In this document: in pieces, positions 45,621 to 57,123 of the stretch | Layout of the letters: the number at the start of each line of letters is the position of its first letter | How positions within the stretch are numbered: position 1 is the first letter of the stretch | Source: Annona cherimola | Lineage: Eukaryota > Streptophyta > Magnoliopsida > Magnoliales > Annonaceae | Reading direction: 5' to 3' | Assembly (NCBI GenBank): GCA_030490835.1 | Contig: CM059972.1 | Location: forward strand, 9,144,264-9,208,263 | DNA length: 64,000 bases | Made by a program: the position numbers and the translations under genes | Notes under the pieces: generated by a model | Databases searched by the model: none | Told to the model about the DNA's origin: nothing | Seen by the model: only the letters and a program-made list of their open reading frames with translations

Positions 45621-46076
45621 GAAAAATTTCTCTCATACTATAACATTTGCCGCTGATTCCTTATATGCCCACGATATTTTATAAATTTCTCATATACTTA
45701 TAACATTTTATCATAAATTTCTTTCATTCTCATACTGTCAGGACAGTTGTTACTTACCTATTGAAAAAATAATTTTACCCATTGAAAATTTCCTCATTAA
45801 GATAATTTAACTTAACATGACTTAATTGAAGACAGTAAATCATTAATCTATGATGTTAAATAATTTAAGAGTCATATTAATGTTGAATTACTTTAATTAC
45901 AAAACATTTTAAAATGGCAGAATCATATTTTAAATGGGGTAGATAATGACTGTGTTAACGATATGAGAATAATAAGAATTTAAGGTAAAATGTTATGAGT
46001 ACCGGAGGAGTTTCTGAAATATTATGGGTACATTAGTAATTAGTGCAATTGTTATGGGTACAAAAGAAATTCTCCC
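45621..46076. mobile_element. Mutator-like MITE, copy 2
   Basis: The left end GAAAAATTTCTCTCATACTA is followed by TAACATTT. The complemented right end is GGGAGAATTTCTTTTGTACC followed by CATAACA. Both arms carry CATAnnTATAACATTTTA-type subrepeats as in the element at 32704-33185. The target duplication is not clear. Confidence 0.6.
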
Positions 46077-46283
46077 TTATTATATTATACTACTCTCTAA
46101 AATCATTAAAATTTTGTAGGCATTCGAAAAATCTAAGATCGTAGAATGAAAATTTCCATTCAATTTTTTTAAAATTTTAAATACAACCTTTACAATTTTT
46201 TTCATTTTCAACGTACATTAATATATTTTTTATACCATTTTTTGCCCCTCCAAGCTCCACTAATCGTTTTTTAAATTTTTTGG

Positions 46284-46465
46284 TGCGTTTTTTCATTACA
46301 TTTCAATTTTCAACTCATATTACAATATAAGCTCTCAGATAATTCTTCTAAATTACTAAGGAAAAATTATAAACTTTCAAATCTAAGTAGAAAAAACCAC
46401 AGCTCCAAACACCAAGTTAAGAAGGGGGGGGGGAGCTCCACAGCCACTCAACTCCAGTCATAACA
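46284..46465 (-). mobile_element. tRNA-type SINE, copy 3 (diverged)
   Basis: The minus strand reads GAGAGCTTATATTGTAATAT then GAGTTGAAAATTG, the same 3' region as the other two SINE copies. A C10 run replaces part of the body. The 5' promoter boxes are poorly preserved and the ends are approximate. Confidence 0.55.
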
Positions 46466-46918
46466 GAGACGCCGTCCGTGGTCTCCACTCTCCACTAATC
46501 GTTTTCAATAGATACTCTTTATATTAATTTTTTCCAGCCTCTTCTTTCCCTACCGCACCTAGCGGGGCGATAGAGTAACTCGGTCTGAGGATGAGTGCGT
46601 CAACAGGCAGCATCGAAAAGGGCTGATTCCTCACCAACTGCCACGTAAGCACCATCTATCTATACCAGTCTACCGTGACGTTCGCGGGAGAGGCGAGGCG
46701 AGGCGTGGGAAGAGAAAAAGCGAAGAAGAGGAGATAGGAAGTTGGATGATGCTGTCCTGACACGTGTGAGTTTGTCGTCCTTAAACGACTCTCATTTTCC
46801 AGAATAATCCAATCTCTTTCTTTCATTTCTACCTGCGTGCATCTCTCTCTGCTCTGCTCCACTGCTCCCCTTGTTCTTGCTTCCCCCTGACTTTTTCTGC
46901 TCTCCGTCTCCAGTAGCA

Positions 46919-49900
46919 ATGGCCGCCTTAGCTGAATTATCTCCTTCCTCCACCAAAACTGGTTTAATTCCATCCCACCTGTCTCCCAAATCCTCCACTA
47001 GCCACTCCCGCAGCAGCTGTCCTTTTCCGGTACTGAAGTGGCGGCGACGCCGGCAAAGCAGCAGAATCTACTGTTCTGTTGCACCCCCGAGGCAAATTCA
47101 ACCAAGAATTAATCTTTGTTATTAATTATATTATCATTCTATGGTTGCTGTATTGCATTTTTTGCTTGCTCCTGTTCCTCTTGCTGTAATGTGAAAACAA
47201 GAGTTTGTTACGTTTCAGCCAAGCGCAAGAAGTTGGTGCTGCTGCTGCTAATGTTGTTGAGACTGTACCCAAGGACAGCATCACTAACAGGGCAGAATGC
47301 TTCGGTGTATTCTGCGTGACTTACGACCTCCAGGCTGTATGCTCAAGACACCCTTTCTTTTTTTCCAAATAATAAATTTTAATTATTATCCTGAGAATAT
47401 AAAAGTTTAGTAAATCAAAAAGCACCCAAAGGGCTGCTTATGGCTTATAACGATTGTGTAAGGGCGCTTAAGCATTTGGAAAACTTGAGATTTCTTTTTA
47501 AGTAGCGAAGTTTCCACAGTTGTTATTCTGGTTACTTGGGAAGGACGTGGCAATATTTCTTCAATCTCCTGTGCAAATGAGATTGCCTATTTGTAACTTT
47601 TATGCTGCATTGATTAAACGAAAAATCTGTTGGTAGTTCTGAGTCTCCAGCACTCCATTAAGAACGAACGTACGGGTTTGGTAGTAAAATTTTAAATCCA
47701 GTTTGTTGGTGACACCGGACGCAGATTGCTATAATAACTAGTCTTGAGGTAGAAGTAGAAGATCAGACCATAGCGTTCTAATGAACAAGGCAATCTTGCT
47801 TGCTCTTTGTCCAACTCTGCCATCTTCTTCCCTGGGTAGTCCATAATCGTCTGTGGGTGCAAAATATCATGGCAAGGCCCCTTGTTTTTGATTGTTGGCA
47901 CCTACTACATGTTCCTTGTATCTCTTAAGTAGGCTGCTAATATTAGTAAGACGACCAATTATTATTAAATTGGATAGACTTTTTTTAGCTTTCTTGTTGT
48001 ATTGAATGGTGTGGACATCTTGATCTTTGATTACATATGTTGAAACTAAATCTTTGATTACATATGTTGAAACTAAGTCCAGCTTTGCAAAATTCATGAT
48101 AATTTTGCTTATTGGTCCTTCATTCTGGGAGAATATACAGTCGAAAAGCTTATTGTTTAGTAAGTTTAACTTCTGATTCAATGTCGGAATAGTTGTGATT
48201 TTCTTTTCTTTTTCTTTTTCCTTTTCATTTGATCATAGGAAGAGAAGACAAAGTCATGGAAGAGTTTAATCAATGTTGCTGTTTCAGGTGCAGCTGGGAT
48301 GATATCAAATCATCTACTTTTCAAAGTAAGCATTATTGTCATTTTTACGTTATTGCTCACGTTTTCAGTCATATAATGATACAGTGCAAAAGAATCATCA
48401 TCATAAGCCATTTCCCACCTAGGTGGGGTCGGCTGCATGGATTCTGTTGCGCCATTCTTGGCGATTTAAGACTAAATTTTCTGTAATTTGTAATATTTTA
48501 AAATCTTGTTTAATTACTTTTATCCATGTTTTTTTGGGTATTCCTCTCATTCTCCTACCACTTTCTATTTTGATAGACTCTGTTCTCCTAACTGGTGCTA
48601 CTTCAGACCTCCTTCTAACATGACCAAACCATCTTAATATATTTTCTTTCATTTTATCACAAATTGGTCTCACTTTTAAGTTTTCTCGAATTGTTTCATT
48701 TCTAATTTTATCTTTTCTTGTTTTACCACTCATTCACCTTAACATTCTCATTTCCGCTACGGTAAAAAAGAATATAGTAAAAAAATGATGAGAAAAAATA
48801 AATAAGGAGAGAAGGATAAACTATTGCAAACCATCACAGGCAGTGGCTAGCATCATGCTGATGTTGTATATATTTGCCTGATAATGTTACATGTTGCTAG
48901 AACCTACCCGAGTCACATGTAGTCAAACTTCAAATGTTTTGTACTGTTGCTTGAATTTATGAATTGTTACAGAAAATAGAATGAGAACTACTGAAAGAGC
49001 AAAAGGAGAGAAATAAATTTCATATGTTCATTATAGAAGTATGCCATTGAGGTATGATTCTCACATAAAATAGAATAGTTAATACTGAAATGGTATAAAC
49101 GAAAAAAATAAAAGGCTTACTCTAGGGTATTACAGAAGTATGCTTACCAAGGGTGAAATGATAGAAATACCTGCCTACATTGTTTGAAGTACAAGGACAG
49201 CCTTCTAAAGTTTCTGACTTTTCCTTCTATAGTAAGTTTGTGATTTTCAACTTCCTAGTCTTCTTTTTTTATGGTTGGTTTCAATATATCTCCATTTCCA
49301 TACTGCATTTGAGCACTCGGTGCTAACTATACCATTTGTTATTGAATTGTGCATTTTTCAATGGAATCATTCCAAATGTTTATCATGGCTCAGTGTAAGT
49401 AGAACTTTCAGAGAAGATTAGTCGAATTATTTTGCGTAGAAAATCAAAATTTATTTTTTTTTCTTGTGATTTCCAAAAGCCTAAATAAATAATGGTTTTG
49501 CTTTAGGTTAATGGGTCATGCAGAGGGAGACTTTAGACCTCAGCATTTAAGTTTGCACTCTAATGTAAACCATTGAAAATTTCCAGTGGTCTTAAACAGT
49601 GTCTTTAGCTATTGTAAATTATTCTGTATAGTATGAGTTTTGCTCTTTGATATCCAATCCCCTCTTATATGCAAAAAGATAAGAGTATAATTATCATATT
49701 GACTTTTTTTCTATTCCAGCTTGCATCTGGTGAAGTTTTTGGGACAGACCAGCCAATTGCATTGAAACTATTGGGGTCAGAAAGGTCATTACAAGCTCTT
49801 GAAGGTATCTTTGGTTCTTTCTTCACTTAAAATAGTAGGTGCCCCTTTTTCTTTTCATTTCCTGTAATATCATGATCTAAATTATAAGACATACTCTTTT

Positions 49901-52900
49901 GAAGAATGGATAAATCAAAGTTAGTAATGATGTTGATCATGTGCATTCAGCTGATTGGATCAGTAAATCGAAGATTCATCAATAGTATTAAAAAAATCCT
50001 GGTCCTTGCCCTTAAAGGACAAAATATTTGTGGTTGGGAGTGTTATAGAAAAGCAGTTGCAATCCAGTAAGCTGATCTTCCTGTTTATTGCAGCTGAGAT
50101 CAAACTTCAACAGTTGCTCCTGCTTCAACCATTGAGACAGATAGACTGCCAAATCTGTGTTCTTCTACTTCTGTTGGGAATCTTTCCTGTTGGAATCTCC
50201 CAATTCGAAGTACAGAGAAGAATAGGAAAACAAAATAAAAGGGGAAGAAGATAGGAAAAAAGAAAAAAAAATAAATTACAGGTCCAATTATGCAAAATGC
50301 CTTTCCTCTTTCCATGTAATCAACCTTTTCATAAGAAAGCCTTTCTACTGTCTACATATCCTCTTTCTATGTAGCCAACCTTTAATAATAAGCAGTCCAA
50401 AAACTTGGTACACTTCGCTTTAGTGCACCCGGGTGCATAACCCTCATTTTTAATGTTTTTTTTGAAATTCATATGTGGGCCCAAGCATGAATATCTCATA
50501 TCTGTAGTTTTTAATATTTGTCATGTTTTAAATATTTTATTTTGTTTTAAAAATAAAAAAACATTTTTCATGTGCTAGCACAAAATGTCTTATTTTTTAT
50601 TTTTAATATTCAAAATAGAATATTAAAAACAATTGAAAACATGTAAGAACTGTGCATATGAGATATCCATGCTTGGGCCCACATAAATATATAAAAAAAA
50701 AAATTTAAAAATAAAAATAAATTGTGCATTGCATCAGATGCACTGAATTCAATCCCATTCTTTCTACCATCCTCCTCTAGTGATTCTATTGTTAAGGAAA
50801 TTCTCAGCAACAAAGGATTCAGTTGGGGAGAGTATTCAACTTTGCTGGACATCCATCATTAAATACTCAGCAAGTTGAACAGAACCAAGGTCGCATCTAT
50901 ATTACTTTCAACTGACATTGTTATTATATGGGAGATATGGAGAGTGGCCTTGTGGAGATGGTAGCCAAAAATGCAAGTCAGCAAAAGGATGCTAAAACAT
51001 GGCAGATAATCACTATAGCCTTCTGAAGTGACGGACATACTGAGTGAGTGGCCTAGCAATCAGAGACTCCAGAGAGGCCTAAAGCTCACCATGTTCTCAC
51101 ATTGGTACACCCAGAGGAACTTTCAGACATAGGCCCTTTGTTAGGGGTTCCCAGATGAAGAAGTAACTGGGAACCACCAATAGCTGCCCTTTGTTGGAAA
51201 ATAGGACTGAATATCAAGTCAACTAGAGCAAGCATCAGGTAGGGGCGAAACAGTGTAAGGATGAGATCCATAAAGAGGGAAATGTCTGGGGATGAAGCGT
51301 CACGATCAGTTCATAGCAGTTTTTTCTCCTTCTTTCTCGACAAATCCCATTGAGAGGATTTTTTTGGCCATGGCTAAGAGCCTATCAAATTTTATTAGAT
51401 ACAGACTAGGATAAATTATAAAAGATATAAATCTTCTAAAATAGCCTCAGATAGTTGAAAGGATTGAAATTAATCTACTCAATAATGGAAGGTTGACAAC
51501 TGATATGCCCTATTAAAATATACGAATTATGGAATAAATTTGAAATCAGCACATTTGGTTCTCCTTTGACTCTTTCATGACTACAAGTTTGTATCCTTAT
51601 ATGTTAGTGATATTGACTTCTTTCTAATGTGCATGTTCAGGGGTTGCTATGGAACTGGAAGACTCTTTGTATCCTTTGTTGAGAGAAGTTAGCATAGGCA
51701 TCAATCCATATGACGTATTTCAGGATGCTGAATGGGCTCTTCTAATAGGAGCAAAACCTCGAGGACCTGGGATGGAACGTGCTGATTTGTTAGATATAAA
51801 TGGACAGATTTTTGCAGAACAGGTGCTAATACCACTTTTTATGTTTCTGTGCAAACTATGGCCAGGTTCAAAAGTTTTATGACTTGGGATCTGATTTTGA
51901 ATGATAATGTAGGGAAAAGCACTCAATGCAGTTGCCTCCCGTAATGTTAAAGTGATAGTTGTGGGAAACCCATGCAACACAAAGTGAGAAAAATCCTTCA
52001 CTTGAACTTGATACTCTTGTTTTGACTGTTGTTACTAATGCTGATTTATTCTTCTGTATAGTGCTTTGATTTGTTTGAAAAATGCACCAAATCTATCTCC
52101 AAAGAATTTTCATGCATTAACTAGATTGGATGAAAACAGGGCCAAATGCCAGGTATACACTTATACGCCCATTTCGTGTCACCAATTATGCACAAAGTTT
52201 TCCACTTTTCCAACCTCCATCTCTCTTCTGCCTATATTTATTATTAATATATGGTTAATTTTGGTTTTGCAGCTTGCCCTTAAAGCAGGTGTATTTTATG
52301 ATAAAGTGTCAAATGCAACCATATGGGGAAACCATTCCACAACACAGGTAATTAATAGCTTAAGAACTGTCTAGGTAATTAATATCTTAAGAACTGTCTG
52401 GGATGTCTAACACATGAGGTTATTCTGTAGAACTTCCTAGTAAAAATTTACTGTTATGGATCTAGAGCTCTCTCATGTATTCTTTCAGATGCACTTGTGA
52501 TAAGCTTTAGTTAAATATTCTCAACAGGTTCCAGATTATCTGAATGCTAGAATCAATGGTTTACCTGCAACAGAAGTTATCAAAGACACCACGTGGTTAC
52601 AAGAGGAATTCACTCAAAGGGTTCAGAAGGTAGAGAATTTATTAGGAATTCACCATTGCATGTGCATCAAAGACACCACGCGGTTACAAGAGGAATTCAC
52701 CATTGCATTTTCAAGGTTCTTCCATGCAAGAATCTTTCATTTGTTTGGTTTCATACATATGTTATGTCATGGAAATCATATCTGAGCTTCCAACATGATT
52801 TTGGTATTCTTCTATTAAAGTTCTATCTTTAATTTATCCTTGTGGAAATGAATTTTCTTTTGCAGCGTGGTGGTGTTTTAATACAAAAGTGGGGCAGATC

Positions 52901-54075
52901 TTCTGCTGCATCAACTGCTGTGTCTATTGTTGATGCTATAAGATCACTTACCACACCTACACCTGAAGGGGATTGGTTTTCTTCTGGGGTAAGCTTACTG
53001 TAAAGGGACATTGATTTTCAGTTCTAGAAGGTTTCATGTTAATCAGAAGATTGTCAAGAGAAATGCTTCATTCATATCATTGATAAATATCTATGGATGA
53101 TGGATACATCTTTGCCAATCTGCATTACCACAAGAGGACGAAATAAGTGAGAAAAGCTCATTCAACTCCCATTGGTGAAGATGTAATATGACCAACTCGG
53201 GTTTACTCATTCTTGAGGGTGTTTAGTTGAGATCGGCATGTTAAAATTTCTCCATTTCTTCTCTTCTTATCTGCTTGCGGAAATCTGTCTTGATTGAGAA
53301 ATTATATTGTTGTAGCATGCACCAATGCCTTTGTCACCCATTATTTGTCCAACCACTTACTCATGTAAGCTCCATGTCGGCCTCTCTTAATTGAGAAATT
53401 ATATTATCATAGCTCACACCAATGCTTTCATCATCCATTATTTGTTTGCCCACATATTCATGCAAGCAAAATACGTGGGTTCGGAGTAAAAACTATGTTC
53501 TAACATGTGCATCGAAGTTGCAGGTATATACAAATGATAATCCTTATGGCATAGCAGAGGACATTGTCTTTAGCATGCCCTGCAGATCAAAGGTCGGCGG
53601 CACTTAATACTTTCTTTTTATTTGTATTTTAATTTAGCAGACAACAATTGAACAATCATTTTTCAGGGAGATGGTGATTATGAACTAGTTAAAGATGTCA
53701 TCTTTGATGATTTCCTTTGTGAGCGTATAAAAAAGGTAGATTTCTGCGTTGAAATGTATTCTCAATGCATCTTGCATCCACTTCCATCATGGATTTCATC
53801 TTGGGTTTGATTGCAGACTGAAGCTGAGTTGCTTGCTGAGAAAAGATGTGTTGGTCACCTTACTGGGGAGGTAACTATTCGAAATCCTTGATTCAAGATA
53901 TTAAGAAGAAAAACACTCCACAGGCAAAATACATGACGCCCAAAAGAAGGGGAAAAAAAAAAAAAAATAGAAGAAGAAAAGAAAAGAAAAAACCTGACAC
54001 ACCTTTGTTTGTTTTTTGCAGGGTAATGCATATTGTGATCTCCCTGAAGACACCATGCTGCCCGGAGAGCAGTAG
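46919..54075 (+). CDS. NADP-MDH: Chloroplast NADP-dependent malate dehydrogenase (14 exons)
   Basis: Exons: 46919-47091, 47219-47336, 48239-48325, 49720-49804, 51641-51822, 51913-51983, 52062-52152, 52273-52347, 52528-52629, 52866-52988, 53524-53592, 53667-53735, 53817-53870, 54022-54075 (TAG). Total 1353 nt, 450 aa, phases consistent. It reduces oxaloacetate to malate with NADPH in the stroma (malate valve). The Ser/Arg-rich N-terminus (about 60 aa) is a transit peptide. The regulatory cysteine pairs of the light-activated, thioredoxin-controlled enzyme are present: C85/C90 (ECFGVFC) and C426/C438 ([14 protein letters not shown]). Other landmarks are the nucleotide-binding [39 protein letters not shown] and the catalytic-His segment [12 protein letters not shown]. 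Only a GC donor (GAG|GCAAAT at 47091/47092) joins exon 1 to exon 2 in frame with the family. Intron 3 carries a LINE fragment. Confidence 0.96.
47092..47218 (+). other. Probable GC-AG intron 1 of NADP-MDH
   Basis: Exon 1 must end in phase 2 to join the exon that carries the CFGVFC cysteines. No GT donor fits before the stop at 47123-47125. GAG|GCAAAT fits the usual GC-donor context, and the acceptor is CGTTTCAG. Splicing gives ...VAPPSQAQEV, like the transit-peptide/mature junction of the family. Confidence 0.7.
48024..48077 (+). repeat. 27-bp tandem duplication in NADP-MDH intron 2
   Basis: TCTTTGATTACATATGTTGA followed by AACTAA occurs twice in direct succession, identical over 26 bases. 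Confidence 0.9.
48396..48765 (-). mobile_element. RTE LINE 3' fragment in NADP-MDH intron 3
   Basis: A 5'-truncated minus-strand copy of about 370 bp. It ends in a TGATGATGA tail next to CCCACCTAGGTGGGAAATGG. It is flanked by an exact 8-bp duplication AAAAGAAT (48388-48395 and 48766-48773). The open frame at 48733-48419 ([20 protein letters not shown] ... [11 protein letters not shown]) is the C-terminus of the RTE polyprotein and is better preserved than in the copy at 39.1-42.3 kb. It is antisense to the host gene. Confidence 0.88.
50419..50746. mobile_element. Foldback-type MITE with long inverted repeats, copy 1
   Basis: The left arm TAGTGCACCCGGGTGCATAA ... GGGCCCAAGCATGAATATC is mirrored by the right arm GATATCCATGCTTGGGCCC ... 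TTGCATCAGATGCACTG. The arms are about 90-100 bases each and the middle is AT-rich. It lies in NADP-MDH intron 4 and could fold into a long hairpin in the pre-mRNA. Confidence 0.75.
52666..52700 (+). repeat. Copy of exon 9 coding sequence inside the next NADP-MDH intron
   Basis: ATCAAAGACACCACGCGGTT followed by ACAAGAGGAATTCAC repeats exon 9 positions 52579-52613 with one change (GTGG/GCGG), 87 bases downstream. A flanking GGAATTCACCATTGCAT is also doubled (about 52644 and 52692). It was made by a local tandem duplication and carries no splice donor of its own. Confidence 0.85.
53292..53463 (+). repeat. 97-bp tandem duplication in NADP-MDH intron 10
   Basis: Two imperfect units beginning ATTGAGAAATTATATT (about 53293 and 53390), each with GCACCAATGC/ACACCAATGC and CCATTATTTGT in the same order. 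Confidence 0.75.
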
Positions 54076-54435
54076 GAATATTCGTATGATGCATCTTCTA
54101 TGAATTGTTGGATATTCGGTTGCATGGGGAAAAGATCAGGAAATTTTCTAGGACAGGTTCGACTTGAAATGCTGGCATTTGACTGCTACATGTTTATACG
54201 AAGTGCAAGATTCGGAATAGTAACGACCTATGTACAGGTCTTGAGACCCAACTTTGTATCTGCTTCAAGGAATTCAAAACTGACGTTGGTGGCGCACTTT
54301 CAGCTCTTATGTATTAATGTTATATGCACAGTGATTAGTGTCAATGTCGATTTATGTGGGCAGTCTTGATGCCTAGCAATACTAGAGAAATCTTATTATG
54401 TGGTGCTTACGTAGCGTTCAATATTAAATCCATTG

Positions 54436-54441
54436 AATAAA
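54436..54441 (+). terminator. AATAAA poly(A) signal of NADP-MDH
   Basis: A canonical signal 361 bases downstream of the stop codon, before AT-rich intergenic sequence. Confidence 0.4.
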
Positions 54442-54756
54442 ACTCTCGTACATGTCATCCCATTTAAAGAAAATTAATGTGCATGCGGATGGACGGACAA
54501 CAAATGCAGCGATTTCTCCTTTTCTTTCGTTGCATATTTGTAACAATTCATTGATAATTTCGTCTTTTTTACATTGAGAAGTACATCTATTCGGCATCTA
54601 AACTTCCTACCTTTTAGAAGATTAAATCCATGATTAAGAGTATATTGATGTGTAACTGTGCAAGAAAAGGGTGCATGACGTTTGGGGAAAAAAATTGACA
54701 TGCTAAGCAATTTCAGGCAGGAGTGTTAACCAGGATCAGGTTGGACGTGTTAAGGT

Positions 54757-55155
54757 TTAGTCGCAATTTTAATTTATTTAATTTTTTTTAATATTAATTA
54801 ATTTATTAACTTATTTAAAATTTTCAATTTTAATCTATTTACAATTCATTTACTAAGCAGATTGGCAGATTGGTACGTTGTTAATGGGTTGTATGAAGTC
54901 GTGTGGTAGGTGAAGGAAATAAACGCAAAGGGGAAGAGAAAGAAGAAGCAATGGGAGAGATAAGGGAAACCATGAAATTAAGAGAGAAGTAGGGATGGCC
55001 ACATGGATGAAAGACAAAGAAATGAGTGAACAATCGTATGGAAAGGGGATGATGTGAGAAATTGAGTAGCACCTGCATACCTCTCTTAATAGATTGCAAA
55101 ATCTCCACTTTAATTTGCTTATGCATTAAAATGGTTGAACGGGGTTTGCGACTAA
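54757..55155. mobile_element. Candidate MITE with TTTAGTCGCAA ends
   Basis: TTTAGTCGCAA at 54757-54767 is matched in inverted form by TTGCGACTAA at 55146-55155, giving an element of about 400 bp. The inverted repeat is perfect over 10 bases but short. No clear target duplication was found. Confidence 0.35.
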
Positions 55156-56384
55156 CTTTTTTTTTTTTTTTTTTCCCCCGAAAATTTCAACCAAATCGTT
55201 AATAAACAAGTTGTATAGAAGAGTTACAGATTAACTATAACCATTAACAACTAATTTTAAGGCAGAGCAGGCGCACCTATTGAAATAATACACCGGCCTG
55301 CCGCTTGGGAAGACAGATGGACAATACAATAAAATAAAAACGTGATGTCATCGTCCCTGTTTCAAAATCTACCGTCGAACTTCCACTTCATACTAAAAAA
55401 CGCTTTCCAACTTCTGACGGCAAAAATAAAAAAAATAAAACATTAGAAAATGAAAAATCGACCGACGCCATGCCAAATATGCTTAAAAAAACAGACCGAC
55501 TCAGAAATATCTGAAATGGATTTGTCAGCCACGCCTCTCACACATCTCAACCGTTGATCAGATGTTTCTCTCCGTGATCACAGAAAGAAATTTCGAATTG
55601 GTGAGTGCGTCGTCATAAGATTCTTTGTTGAGCTGATAAGACCAGGATTGGAACGGAGTGAAAGGATCGGATGAATGGATATTATTGGAGGGGTGCCTTT
55701 TAGCAAATTATAGTATCATACGAACAATTCATCTGGTGCTCTTGCAGCACCACTGAGTTCGGTGATCCGCACTCGCCGCCGCTGCAAAACACAGCCGTCT
55801 TTCAACCAGCTGATACGATTAGTCGTGACGAATCAGATATTCCTCGACCTGATGGGTTTGAAAATGGGATCACTTTAGAGAAGTGAATTTTCAATTCTAA
55901 AAAATATTTTTTATTGTTAAAAAATGATATACCCTCTTTATTTTCCCCCCATATAAAATTTTTCCCGGTATGCATCAACACCTTTTTCAATCTCACGTCC
56001 GTGTCGCATTCTCATCCAATCCACAGCCGTAAATAGGCTTCTTTTCTCCGCAACAGGTCATTGAATTGATCTGATCACTGCGAAAAGAAAATGGCGCTTC
56101 CTACAAACAAACGGTACTTGTGTTTGCATGGGTCGATTCCTGTAAAATATTGCAAACGATAAAGATCGACAATAAAAGTATTCGGATGGGCCTGATATAA
56201 GTCGGATCACCATACCAACAACATTTCTTATGATTTATTTACGATGGCTACGCATGATTTCCAGAATACATATTCATTGGGTAGCAATGGACACAGCGTA
56301 TGGCCATCTTATCCGTCTGTAAAGAGGTAAAAAAAAAAAAAAAAGCGTAAAAGCATGAGAGAGATAGGGTTGGGGAGCGATAAA

Positions 56385-56580
56385 TTTTTTTTTTTTTTTT
56401 GATAAGATTGGGGTAATATGAAGAGTTTAAAAAAAAAAGATAAGTTAATTATACGAGTAATAAAAATAATTAGAAAGAGAGATAAGTAAGAAAAATGTGA
56501 TTAAATGATTAAGAATAAAGTAGTTATAAAATATGAAAATGTTAGATTGAAAAGTTTTGATGTAAGCCAAATACACAAGG
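56385..56580 (-). mobile_element. Tourist-like MITE, copy 10 (partial)
   Basis: Reverse copy with AATATGAAGAGTTTAA, GTTAATTATACGAGTAA, GAATAAAGTAGTTATAAAAT and GATTGAAAAGTTTTGATG, ending near CCAAATACACAAGG. One end is truncated by a T/A-rich tract. Confidence 0.6.
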
Positions 56581-56829
56581 AATAAAAAAATTGTAGAGGA
56601 ATAAGAATGATCCGTAATATGATAAAGTAATCAGCAATAAAGAAAACAAAAATCAAATAAGTAATTCTATAAAAATTGTAAAAAATAATTGCAGTGTTAA
56701 GATAATAATAAAAAATAGAAGAATTCGTTAGCGAAAAAATAAAATCACATCAAAAGACGTGCACAGAGAAGTGGGGAAGTGTTTTTTCTTGTCCTCGTTT
56801 TTTTAACTCTTGCCGTACGATTTTATTAA

Positions 56830-57123
56830 GGGTGTGTTTTGGCAATTGATAGAAAATATTTAAATTAAAGCTTTTCAATCTATAATTTTGTATTATCATA
56901 TTTTTAATTATTTTTTTACGTTTTCTTGTACAACTACTCTACTTTTCAATTATTTCTATACAACTTTCTACATAATTAATCTATTTATTTTAATTTTATC
57001 CTCTTTACTACTTATCATTAATCCTATCATATCATATCATTTGACAACTTTTACTTTCCAAAACTTTTCATCACAACTTTTATTCATTACCAAATCTACT
57101 TTTATTCATTATCAAATCCACCC
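56830..57123 (+). mobile_element. Tourist-like MITE, copy 11
   Basis: Starts GGGTGTGTTTTGGCAATTG and ends ATCAAATCCACCC, with the standard core between. A short unit (TTTTATTCATTA.CAAATC.AC) is doubled at the right end. It lies about 200 bases upstream of the probable PIP5K leader. Confidence 0.8.

Larger units (their letters stand above)
38267..46918. other. Transposon-dense intergenic block between CKS1 and NADP-MDH
   Basis: This holds the CKS1 promoter on the left and the NADP-MDH promoter on the right, which are divergent and about 8.6 kb apart. Nearly everything from 38.9 to 46.5 kb can be assigned to MITEs, an RTE LINE, SINEs and a Mutator-like MITE listed separately. I see no host gene. 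About 43860-44040 is a higher-GC stretch without a recognisable frame. Confidence 0.6.

Noticed and set aside
53846..54125. Frames overlapping the last NADP-MDH intron and exon
   Set aside because: They arise from an A-rich/GAA-rich intron tract and alternative frames of exons 13-14.
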